A DNA stretch of 64,000 nt, taken from assembly GCF_004136555.1 (NCBI RefSeq), contig NZ_NOIT01000015.1, positions 42,173 to 106,172 of the forward strand, in the 5' to 3' direction. The stretch's first letter is position 1. Each line of letters begins with the position of its first letter. Both the position numbers and the translations under genes were made by a program. This document shows, piece after piece, positions 8,859-15,920 of the stretch. Under the pieces are notes generated by a model. That model searched no databases. It saw nothing but the letters and a program-made list of their open reading frames with translations, and was not told the DNA's origin. Origin of the DNA: Kocuria carniphila (GTDB lineage: Bacteria; Actinomycetota; Actinomycetes; Actinomycetales; Micrococcaceae).

Positions 8859-9248
8859 ATGACTCAGATCGACAGCAGCCGTTCTGCTTCTTCCCATCAT
8901 TCTTCCTTGTCAGGACACGTTCTCCCTATGAAAAAACAACCGCGCATCCGTGTGCCCGGGGTCAAGGCCTCCAGGTCCGCGCTCCGCCGGGGCAGTGGCG
9001 CCCTGGCAGGAACGGCCCTTGCCGCAGGCCTGATCGTCGGTGGCTCGGGAGCCGCTCAGGCTCAGCCTCCCCGTGCGCTCATGACGCCTCCAGTGGTTCA
9101 ACCTGGGACCATAACCGGTCAGGGCGTGGCGGTTCAGCGGAGATTGGACGGCATCCGGCAAGACCTGGATCGTGCCGTCGCCGTGGGTGACGTGACGCGC
9201 GAACAGGCCGACGCGTTCGTCACCAAGCTCGTTCGACACATGGACTGA
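8859..9248 (+). CDS. Small predicted secreted protein, unknown function
   Basis: A 129-residue frame from the ATG at 8859 (GGTGAGGAT upstream); an ATG at 8928 would give 106 residues. After [11 protein letters not shown] comes a basic stretch (SRSALRRGS), a hydrophobic core ([23 protein letters not shown]) and a likely cleavage site after AQA, so it resembles a signal peptide. The mature part is short and ends in a helical segment ([32 protein letters not shown]) like the repeat units of some actinobacterial secreted proteins. No recognisable domain. It is divergent from yajQ. Confidence 0.5.
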   Translation: MTQIDSSRSASSHHSSLSGHVLPMKKQPRIRVPGVKASRSALRRGSGALAGTALAAGLIVGGSGAAQAQPPRALMTPPVVQPGTITGQGVAVQRRLDGIRQDLDRAVAVGDVTREQADAFVTKLVRHMD

Positions 9249-9259
9249 CAGCTCCGATT

Positions 9260-9288
9260 TTGGAGTCGGGCTCATCCCTGTGTAATGT
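9260..9288 (+). promoter_or_regulatory. Candidate promoter of tRNA-Tyr
   Basis: TTGGAG (9260-9265) and TAATGT (9283-9288) separated by 17 bases match the housekeeping sigma-70 pattern. Transcription would start near 9295, about 50 bases before the tRNA. Confidence 0.5.
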
Positions 9289-9290
9289 TG

Positions 9291-9316
9291 AGGTGCTCCC
9301 GCTCGCGGGGGCACCT
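9291..9316 (+). other. Hairpin in the tRNA-Tyr leader
   Basis: Twelve-base arms (AGGTGCTCCCGC against GCGGGGGCACCT, one G-U pair) with a 2-nt centre. It lies between the candidate promoter and the tRNA, so it would be in the precursor's 5' leader or end transcripts of the small secreted-protein gene. Confidence 0.45.
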
Positions 9317-9344
9317 TATTGCTCATTGACGTGAGTGATGCCGC

Positions 9345-9426
9345 GGCAGATTACCCGAGCGGCCAAAGGGGGCTGACTGTAAATCAGCTGGCTATGCCTA
9401 CGGGGGTTCGAATCCCTCATCTGCCA
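9345..9426 (+). tRNA. tRNA-Tyr (GTA)
   Basis: A class II tRNA with acceptor stem GGCAGAT/ATCTGCC, anticodon loop CTGTAAA (anticodon GTA) within GACTGTAAATC, a long variable arm and T-arm GGGGGTTCGAATCCCTC. The CCA end is not encoded in full. A rho-independent terminator follows within 6 bases. Confidence 0.95.
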
Positions 9427-9431
9427 CCGAG

Positions 9432-9462
9432 AAAAACCCGGACCGTGAGGTCCGGGTTTTTT
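9432..9462 (+). terminator. Rho-independent terminator after tRNA-Tyr
   Basis: A 13-bp stem (AAAAACCCGGACC against GGTCCGGGTTTTT) with loop GTGA and a T-run. Its A-rich 5' arm makes it usable from the other strand as well, for the convergent VOC gene. Confidence 0.92.
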
Positions 9463-9479
9463 CGTTGTAGAACTCAGGG

Positions 9480-9866
9480 TCAGGGTGCATCCACCCACTG
9501 AACAAGCTGGACGATGATCCCATTCGGATCCAGAACTTGGAAGTACCGTTCGCCCCAGGGCTCGGTCTCGATGGCGGTGGGGATCACCAGGTCGCGGGAG
9601 CCTAATCGGTGCCATTCGGCGTCGATGTCGTCGACCTCGAAGACTATGAGCAGGCCGGTTGCGGCGGTCCCCGCGTGACTGGCTGGTTTGAAGGTATCGA
9701 GACCTGCTCGGAGGAGAACCACGTTGAACCCGGCATCCTCGCGGCTCAATGAGGCGAATCCATCCTGGGCCATGACCTCCTGGAAATCGAAGTGATCTTT
9801 GAAGAACGCGGCTGAAGCTTGAACGTCGTCCACATTGAGGGAGATGGCAGAAGCGGTGATGTTCAT
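9480..9866 (-). CDS. VOC (glyoxalase/dioxygenase-fold) protein
   Basis: A 128-residue vicinal-oxygen-chelate protein (ITASAISLNVDDVQASAAFF start; YFQVLDPNGIIVQLVQW end, the usual last motif). Members include glyoxalases, extradiol dioxygenases and antibiotic-binding proteins; nothing here picks one. The ATG at 9866 follows AAGGAGC and is preferred to the longer frame to 9893. It is divergent from the TetR gene with a shared palindrome between them, so it is probably the regulator's target. Confidence 0.85.
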   Translation of the reverse strand: MNITASAISLNVDDVQASAAFFKDHFDFQEVMAQDGFASLSREDAGFNVVLLRAGLDTFKPASHAGTAATGLLIVFEVDDIDAEWHRLGSRDLVIPTAIETEPWGERYFQVLDPNGIIVQLVQWVDAP

Positions 9867-9880
9867 GGGGCTCCTTAGAT

Positions 9881-9905
9881 TAATGCCGTACATCGTACGG
9901 TATTA
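9881..9905. promoter_or_regulatory. Candidate TetR operator between the VOC and TetR genes
   Basis: A 25-bp inverted repeat with 11-nt arms (TAATGCCGTAC / GTACGGTATTA, one mismatch) and a 3-nt centre ATC. It covers the short divergent spacer, so one bound TetR dimer could control both genes. Confidence 0.75.
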
Positions 9906-9919
9906 GGTAGAATGCAGTT

Positions 9920-10696
9920 ATGCCGCAGAAAATTCCCAAGACCCCGGAGGATAACGACCTTGAGGTCGTGAAGAAGCATCTTCGGCTGCTGTGGGCTGGT
10001 CATGACGAGAAGCCGGTTCGTCCCGGGCCGCGTCCGCGCATCACCGTGGATGACGTGGTTGGCACCGCTATTGAACGAGCTGGATCGGCTGGCTTGAGCG
10101 GACTGACTATGCGGGACTTGGCTGCTGACCTCGGCGTGAAAACTATGACTTTGTATGCCCATGTGCCAGACAAAAAGAGCCTCTTAGCGCTTATGTCGGA
10201 TCATGTTTTCGACAGCTCGGCCAGGTCATTGCCCCATTCAGGGGCGTGGCGCGATCGGGTCAGGGCGGTCATCGACGATACGTTCCAGATGTACTTGTCA
10301 CATGACTGGCTTTCGTCCATTCATACTGAGCAACCAGTCTTGGGCCCAGGTTTCCTGGGGCGATATGAACGACAGCTCGAGTGTCTTCAAGGGCTGGGTC
10401 TCAGCGATATCACTCTGGATGCGACCCTGACTTTCCTCAACAACTTTGCTCGTACGGCAGCACTGGACGTTGCCGACCGAGAAACCCTGAACAACTCCGG
10501 ACCGGATTGGTGGCAAGCTGCCGGACCTGTCCTCGAGGAACTGGTATCCCCGAATGACTACCCCCTGGCCACCCGTGTGGGGACCTCCGCCGGTCAGGCG
10601 CAGGGTGGGGCGTACAACGCCCGGAGCAACTATGCCTTCGGTGTTGACCGAGTGCTCGACGGCCTGGCTGTTCTCGTGGACAGGCCGGTGCCCTAG
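9920..10696 (+). CDS. TetR-family transcriptional regulator (TetR_C tetracycline-repressor-like)
   Basis: A 258-residue regulator. About 35 N-terminal residues precede the helix-turn-helix (ITVDDVVGTAIERAGSAGLSG, then MRDLAADLGVKTMTLYAHV at ~72-90). The C-terminal ligand domain resembles the tetracycline-repressor class (long helical segment with YERQLECLQGLGLSD and FNNFARTAALD-like helices). No clear ribosome site precedes the ATG at 9920, and the operator ends 14 bases before it; leaderless translation is possible. It likely represses itself and the divergent VOC gene. The ligand is unknown. Its stop overlaps the stop of the convergent monooxygenase remnant. Confidence 0.9.
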   Translation: MPQKIPKTPEDNDLEVVKKHLRLLWAGHDEKPVRPGPRPRITVDDVVGTAIERAGSAGLSGLTMRDLAADLGVKTMTLYAHVPDKKSLLALMSDHVFDSSARSLPHSGAWRDRVRAVIDDTFQMYLSHDWLSSIHTEQPVLGPGFLGRYERQLECLQGLGLSDITLDATLTFLNNFARTAALDVADRETLNNSGPDWWQAAGPVLEELVSPNDYPLATRVGTSAGQAQGGAYNARSNYAFGVDRVLDGLAVLVDRPVP

Positions 10697-11595
10697 CGCT
10701 CCTCCAGTTGTTCGGGGTTGCATCGCAACCGCGGCAATACCTGGTTGCCGAGTAGGCGGAGCGTTCGCAGAGCCCTCTCGTGCGGCAGCCCGTTGATATC
10801 CACACGCAGCAGGATTCGTTCCACCCCCAGTTCCCGGCGCAGGGTCGTGAGTTTGTCGACGACGTCGCTCACCCCACCCACCACGAGCGAACCTTCCGGT
10901 CCACACTGAGCCGCGAATTCGTCGAGGGTCCAAGGTGAAACCTCGGGCGAGGCTGCGCCGAACGCGCGTGTGCCCGCGGCGAAGTAGGGGTGCGCCTGCT
11001 GGACGGCCGCCTCCCAGGGGGTGGGGGCGGCGTCGTCGGGAATGACGAACGCCGGAACCGCGAGACCCACGCGCGCGGAGGCTTCATCCCCGAACCCGTG
11101 CAACGCCTCGCGATACGCCTTCACATAGGGGACCAGATGGCGCCACTCGCCCTCCATGACGTTCAGCATCACACCGAGCCCGTGTCCCGCCGCGCAAAAC
11201 CGACCTGGGTGAGCCCGACGACGCCGCCCACACCAGATCTCGCGGGTCCCGTCCGGTGGCGGGCAGCTCCACGTTCGTAGCCCGCTCGCGGAAGGTCCCG
11301 AGCAGGTCTGAGGGGCCGGGGCGAAGCAGGCCGAGGAGCTGGTCGAGACGTTCTTCGAAGATTTCTTCCCGAAGGTGCGGGTCAACCCCGAAGAGTTCCA
11401 GGTCGCGGGGGAGCCCGCCCTGTCCGGCGACGAGCTCGGTGCGACCCCGGGAGAGTAAGGACAACGTGGTGCGTTGTTCTGCGAGACGTACCGGATCTGC
11501 GGTGGTGAGGTTGCTAGCCGTGGCGGACAGTCGGATTCGGTGGTCGGGTCAGCGGCGGTCTCGCCCCAGGACAAGATTCCAAGCTGCGTGTTCAC
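10693..11595 (-). pseudogene. Luciferase-like (LLM) flavin-dependent monooxygenase, decayed
   Basis: Pieces of one LLM-class oxidoreductase appear in order but in different frames. The start NTQLGILSWGETAADPTT is in one frame. RIRLSATASNLTTADPVR and LLSRGRTELVAG...PRDLELFGVDP, REEIFEERLDQLL are in a second. VGGVVGLTQVGFARRDTG is in a third. Finally GHGLGVMLNVMEGEWRHLVPYVKAY to the end is back in the first. Roughly 60-70 residues normally found between the N-terminus and the IRL strand are also missing. The open frame over 10693-11595 therefore reads through nonsense in its middle. Several independent lesions make a single sequencing error unlikely. Gene function is presumed lost. Confidence 0.85.
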
Positions 11596-11686
11596 ACGGC
11601 TTCTTCCGCGAAGTTCGCCCCGGCGGGGTCTTGTGCCCGCAGTGAACGCTCTGGGGTTGAAACTCCCGGCGTTTTAGGCTGGTTCC

Positions 11687-12067
11687 ATGGCTACTGTAGA
11701 CATCACCCAAGACACTCTGGGCCAGACCATCTCCGACAACGATATTGTCCTGTTGGACTGGTGGGCAGACTGGTGCGGCCCTTGCAAGCAGTTCGCTCCA
11801 ACCTACGAGGCCGCATCTGAGCAGCACTCCGACATCGTGTTCGGCAAGGTGGACACCGAGGACCAGCAGGGACTGGCTGCCGCAGCGCAGATTTCCTCGA
11901 TCCCCACTCTCATGGCTTTCCGGGAGGGCATTCTGGTGTTCTCCCAGCCCGGTGCCATGCCGGCCAACGCTCTGGACCAGGTCATTGACGCGGTCAAGGG
12001 CTTGGACATGGAAGAGGTTCGCGCCGAGGTCGAGAAGCAGGCCGCCGAGGGCGAGCAGGCCAACTGA
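11687..12067 (+). CDS. Thioredoxin
   Basis: A 126-residue thioredoxin with the WCGPC active site at residues 29-33, the cis-proline segment SSIPTLMAFREG, and a short acidic C-terminal extension (EEVRAEVEKQAAEGEQAN) beyond the usual ~105 residues. It would reduce protein disulfides in the cytoplasm using thioredoxin reductase, which is not in this window. The sequence ADWCGPCKQFAPTYEAAS resembles the secondary thioredoxins common in Micrococcales. A strong terminator follows. Confidence 0.93.
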   Translation: MATVDITQDTLGQTISDNDIVLLDWWADWCGPCKQFAPTYEAASEQHSDIVFGKVDTEDQQGLAAAAQISSIPTLMAFREGILVFSQPGAMPANALDQVIDAVKGLDMEEVRAEVEKQAAEGEQAN

Positions 12068-12087
12068 CCCAGCTCAAGACTTAATCG

Positions 12088-12131
12088 CCCAGGGGTGCTC
12101 TCCGGTCGGAGAGCGCCCCTGGGTCTTTTTC
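12088..12131 (+). terminator. Rho-independent terminator after thioredoxin
   Basis: A 16-bp stem (CCCAGGGGTGCTCTCC against GGAGAGCGCCCCTGGG, one G-U pair) with loop GGTC and a following TCTTTTTCT run. Confidence 0.92.
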
Positions 12132-12195
12132 TGTTCGAGATGGACCGGCGCGGTATTCCTTCCGCGCGGCCAGATCTCGCTCTCGAGACGGCCGG

Positions 12196-12909
12196 CTAAG
12201 CCGCAGTCACGCCCAGCAAAGATCCAATCAGGAATGTGGCGCCGAGTGCGAGGGCGCCACCGATCACCACGCGAGCAGCGGCACGTCCCACGTGCGGGGT
12301 ACCACCCAGCCGCGCGCCCAGGCTGCCGGTGATGGCCAGGGCCACGAGCACGGCAACGAACGTCACGGGAATCCGCCATTCCGACGGGGGTAGCAGGATG
12401 GCGAGCATCGGGAGCAGCGAACCGAGCAGGAAAGCGACCGCGGAGGCCCATGCTGCGGCCCACGGACTCGGAATGTCTCCCGGATCGATGCCCAGCTCCG
12501 CATCCAGGTGCGCCAGCAGGGCGTTGCGTTCGGTCAGTTCCACCGCAACTTTCCGAGCTGTGTCATGAGACAGCCCGCGGGACCGGTAAATACCGATCAG
12601 TTCTTCCAGTTCGGCCTCCGGCATTTCCCGGAGCTCGAGTTCTTCCTTGGCGATCAGGGCTTCCTGCGAGTCTTTCTGGCTGGAGACCGATACGTATTCC
12701 CCCAGCGCCATGGACAGGGCACCGCCGATGACGGCTGCCGAACCGGCCACCAGGATCGGCCATGAATTGGCTGTCGCACTGGCAACACCGACCACCGTTG
12801 CAGCGACGGACACGATGCCGTCGTTCGCGCCCAGGACTCCGGCGCGAAGTTTGTTGAGTTTCTCGCCGTACTTGTCATTGTGGGGTTCGGTGATGACGTG
12901 CTCGCTCAT
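12196..12909 (-). CDS. VIT1/CCC1-family iron or manganese transporter
   Basis: A 237-residue membrane protein with the family start LRAGVLGANDGIVSVAATVVGVASA (helix 1), then helix 2 with GALSMALGEYVSVSSQKDSQEA. A cytoplasmic acidic helical domain (KEELELREMPEAELEELIGIY) that binds metal follows, and three C-terminal helices. The family moves Fe2+ or Mn2+ out of the cytoplasm or into storage. The ATG at 12909 fits the family start; a GTG at 12930 would add 7 residues. Two adjoining palindromes lie just upstream, hinting at metal-dependent control. Confidence 0.92.
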   Translation of the reverse strand: MSEHVITEPHNDKYGEKLNKLRAGVLGANDGIVSVAATVVGVASATANSWPILVAGSAAVIGGALSMALGEYVSVSSQKDSQEALIAKEELELREMPEAELEELIGIYRSRGLSHDTARKVAVELTERNALLAHLDAELGIDPGDIPSPWAAAWASAVAFLLGSLLPMLAILLPPSEWRIPVTFVAVLVALAITGSLGARLGGTPHVGRAAARVVIGGALALGATFLIGSLLGVTAA

Positions 12910-12938
12910 GTCTTCAGTGTGCTCCGGCACCCAAAATT

Positions 12939-12956
12939 TAGCTAGCTAGGTTAACC
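12939..12956 (-). promoter_or_regulatory. Adjoining palindromes upstream of the VIT transporter
   Basis: TAGCTAGCTA (12939-12948) is followed at once by GGTTAACC (12949-12956), both self-complementary, in an AT-rich patch directly before the transporter. A metal-regulator site is plausible, but neither half matches a known operator well. Confidence 0.35.
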
Positions 12957-13001
12957 AACCCTCACTTGGCCATTCATTGATTCGGAACTCGACCCCCAGG
13001 A

Positions 13002-14012
13002 TCAGTGCCGGCGATGGTCTGCGGGAGTCAGCCGTGGCCCGAACGCCGGCTTTCGATGACCGCTGGCCTTGATGAGCCGCACCACGCGTTGACGGTTCCC
13101 CCGCCACGGTTCCAACAATTCCTCCATGCGCTCGTCCGAGCCCGGTGCGCCGTCGAAGAACCAGCACACGTAATCGGCCAGGTGGTAATCGCGCACGCTG
13201 ATCCCGTCAGGGTCCGCGTGCGTACACTGGGTAATTTCCGCGGCGGTCCACACACCGATCCCGTTGAGAGTCTGCAATTTGGCACGCACCACGACGGGGT
13301 CCTCGAGCAGCCCGAGGCGTTCCAACGCCGATGCGCGCTGAACTACTCGCATGACGGTCGCGGACCGGTGCGGATCCACGCCGGCACGGTGCCACTGCCA
13401 GGACGGGATCTTGCGCCACTGCTCCGCCGTGGGGGGCGCGTACATTCCGACGGGGGCGGGGCCGGGCGCAGGTTCACCCGCCAGTCGGACCAGGTAGCGA
13501 TAGGCACGAATGGCCTCGATGGCCGTGACACGTTGCTCAATGATGGCGATGACGGCCCGGTCAATCACCGCGCCGGTGGCCGGCAACCGCAGTCCGGGGT
13601 GCCGACGGCGCGCCAGTGTCAATCGTTCCGGGAGTAGGCCGTAGGCGGGGGAGGACTCGAAATCAGTCCAGTCATCCGCGGCACCACACCACCGCGGAGC
13701 CTGTGAAATCCATGCGGCCGCTCCCGGGCCCCATGCATCAACCACGATGTCCCGTTCCAGCGCGGTCGTGTCCGTGCCACCGGATCCGCGGGTGAATCGT
13801 GCGGAGACGGCCGAGCCCAGATACCTGGTGGTGATCCACACGCACTCGGGGGAAAGTACCCTCACCGTGGGATCGTTCGTGCCGCGGCCAAGCACCGACA
13901 AGGTCTGCCCCAGATGCACCGATCCGCGCGGTGACCAGCGGAGCCGCACGGGCTCGGACCCGAGTTGCTGCGCGGTGCTGGCGACCATTTCCAGGGACAT
14001 GCTCGTCATCAT
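13002..14012 (-). CDS. AlkA-like DNA-3-methyladenine glycosylase (HhH-GPD)
   Basis: A 336-residue HhH-GPD DNA glycosylase. The helix-hairpin-helix is LQTLNGIGVWTAAEITQCT and the catalytic aspartate lies in the following SVRDYHLADYV segment. The N-terminal ~110 residues fit the AlkA accessory region. It would excise alkylated purines in base excision repair. The start has two adjacent ATG codons (14012 and 14009) without a strong ribosome site. It is divergent from the DUF2079 gene. Confidence 0.88.
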   Translation of the reverse strand: MMTSMSLEMVASTAQQLGSEPVRLRWSPRGSVHLGQTLSVLGRGTNDPTVRVLSPECVWITTRYLGSAVSARFTRGSGGTDTTALERDIVVDAWGPGAAAWISQAPRWCGAADDWTDFESSPAYGLLPERLTLARRRHPGLRLPATGAVIDRAVIAIIEQRVTAIEAIRAYRYLVRLAGEPAPGPAPVGMYAPPTAEQWRKIPSWQWHRAGVDPHRSATVMRVVQRASALERLGLLEDPVVVRAKLQTLNGIGVWTAAEITQCTHADPDGISVRDYHLADYVCWFFDGAPGSDERMEELLEPWRGNRQRVVRLIKASGHRKPAFGPRLTPADHRRH

Positions 14013-14171
14013 TCCACGGGCCTACGACACGCATAAGCAACTCACTAGTGCGGGGGGCCGCAGCAACCGGCACGCTGACCTGCGCCGCATTTCGTGTCGT
14101 TTACATGTTCATCTGCAGGTGAGAGGGCTGGGATATCCTGCCCACGACTACCACCCACGTGAGGAAATCCC

Positions 14172-15764
14172 GTGTCCACCTCGTTCGCGCGTTCCAAGCC
14201 TTCAAGGGGCGGCCTGGTGGTGCGCGGGGTCAAGGCTCCCAGCGTCGGGCCCTGGTTGCCATGTGTGATCGCAGTGGCGTGCACGACCCTGTACGTGCTC
14301 TTCTCGCTGTCCCAGTGGTACCGCTGGGACGTGCCGTCGTGGGATAACGCGATCTTCACCCAGTTGCTGCAGTCTTACGCCTCCGGTCAGCCACCCGTGG
14401 TCAACATCAAAGGCCACGACTTCAATTTGCTCGGCGATCATTTTCATCCGTTGCTAGTGGTGCTCGCGCCGGTCTACGGCTTGTTCCCCTCCGCACTGAC
14501 CTTGATGATCACCCAGGACGTCCTGTTGGGCATTTCGGTGGGGGTGGTCACAGGGTGCGCCGTCCGCTCCCTCCGGACGGCACCCGCCGCAGCGATCGGA
14601 GTGGCCTACGGGCTGAGCTTCGGTCTGCAGGGTGCCGTATCGGTGCAGTTCCACGAGATCTCCCTCGCCGTGCCGCTCCTGGCTCTCGCAGTGGCAGCAC
14701 TGAGGGAACGGCGGTGGGTCACAGCAACCCTGTGGAGCGCGCCGGTGGCCCTGGTCAAGGAAGATCTGGGTATGACGGTCGCAATGTTGGGCGCGGTCAT
14801 GTTTGGTCACGCGTTCCGGCCCGCGGCGCGGGTGTCGGGGATGCTCTTGAACCGCGTGTACGAACCGGCGACCGAGCGCGGACCGGGCGCGCGAGCGGCG
14901 TCGTCGTCGGGGGCAACGGTGAGAGAATTCGGTGCGGCTTTGAGCCGCACCGCGCAACGGCCGGCCCTGCTGGGTGCCCTGCTGATGCTGTGGGGGGTGG
15001 GGCTGAGCCTGCTGGCGATCTGGGTGGTGCTTCCCGGTCTGAACCCCAATGATTCCTTTGCCTACGCGGACAAACTGGACATCGCCGGAATCCTGCGTGA
15101 TCCGGCCGGAGCGGTGATCTCCTTGTTCGTTCCGGAACAGAAACTGGGCACGTGGCTGCTGACCCTTGCGGCCGGCGCGGTGATTGCGGTGCGCTCGCCG
15201 CTGGCGCTGATTGCGCTCCCCACCCTGGCCTGGAGAATGCTGTCGCCCAATCACGGTTATTGGGGAACGGGCTGGCACTACAACGCGGTGATCATGCCCA
15301 TCGTGTTCATCGCCCTCGTCGACGCCGTGGTGAGACTTCGCGCATCCGGCGCCGGGACTCGTGCGCCCCGGACACTTGCAAAGATGGCCCCGTGGCTGGC
15401 TCTGGGCGTGGCGCTGGTGGTGGCAACTCAGCAGCCGCTGTCTCAGTTGGTCACGGGGGAGGCGTGGCGCGGGGACCCGCGGGCGGGCGTCAAGCGCGCC
15501 ACGGTCCAGGCTGTACCGGAAGGCGCATCCGTGGCAACGGACTTGACGCTGATCAACGGGCTGGTGTCCCGCGCGGACGTGCACTGGATCGGCAATCCCG
15601 GTGATCCCGCCCCCGAATTCGTGGTGATCGACCGCGAAGGTGGCACGTGGGGAGAGGACCCTCCGCAAGGCGCCTCGGAGTACGCGGAGGAGCTCTATGG
15701 GGAGACGTATGTCACCGTACGTGATGAGGCCAACATCATCTTGTTGGAACGGGAGTCTCCGTAA
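14172..15764 (+). CDS. DUF2079 multi-pass membrane protein
   Basis: A 530-residue membrane protein of the DUF2079 family, which resembles GT-C glycosyltransferases. It has an N-terminal helix (PCVIAVACTTLYVLFSL), the family segment WDVPSWDNAIFTQLLQSYA followed by GHDFNLLGDHFHPLLVVLAPVYGLFPS, about nine further helices, then a soluble C-terminal domain (~440-530). The acidic residue in WDNAIFTQ and the GDHFHP segment fit a GT-C-like active site facing outward. The GTG at 14172 follows GTGAGGAAA. No glycan-linked neighbours, so the role is unknown. Confidence 0.85.
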   Translation: MSTSFARSKPSRGGLVVRGVKAPSVGPWLPCVIAVACTTLYVLFSLSQWYRWDVPSWDNAIFTQLLQSYASGQPPVVNIKGHDFNLLGDHFHPLLVVLAPVYGLFPSALTLMITQDVLLGISVGVVTGCAVRSLRTAPAAAIGVAYGLSFGLQGAVSVQFHEISLAVPLLALAVAALRERRWVTATLWSAPVALVKEDLGMTVAMLGAVMFGHAFRPAARVSGMLLNRVYEPATERGPGARAASSSGATVREFGAALSRTAQRPALLGALLMLWGVGLSLLAIWVVLPGLNPNDSFAYADKLDIAGILRDPAGAVISLFVPEQKLGTWLLTLAAGAVIAVRSPLALIALPTLAWRMLSPNHGYWGTGWHYNAVIMPIVFIALVDAVVRLRASGAGTRAPRTLAKMAPWLALGVALVVATQQPLSQLVTGEAWRGDPRAGVKRATVQAVPEGASVATDLTLINGLVSRADVHWIGNPGDPAPEFVVIDREGGTWGEDPPQGASEYAEELYGETYVTVRDEANIILLERESP

Positions 15765-15920
15765 CGTGACGATGTGCGCTAGAGTAGGGCGTTATCATTC
15801 CGGTTTTTATGTCCTCATTAAATCGTTTCGCCGTAGCAGGCATGTCGATCAGAGGCACACGCGGTAGGACCGCACGCGCCGGTGTCAATCATTTCCACCC
15901 CACCGAAGCGAGGTTCACCC

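Noticed and set aside
9319..9501. 60-residue frame across tRNA-Tyr
   Set aside because: It is mostly the tRNA and its terminator.
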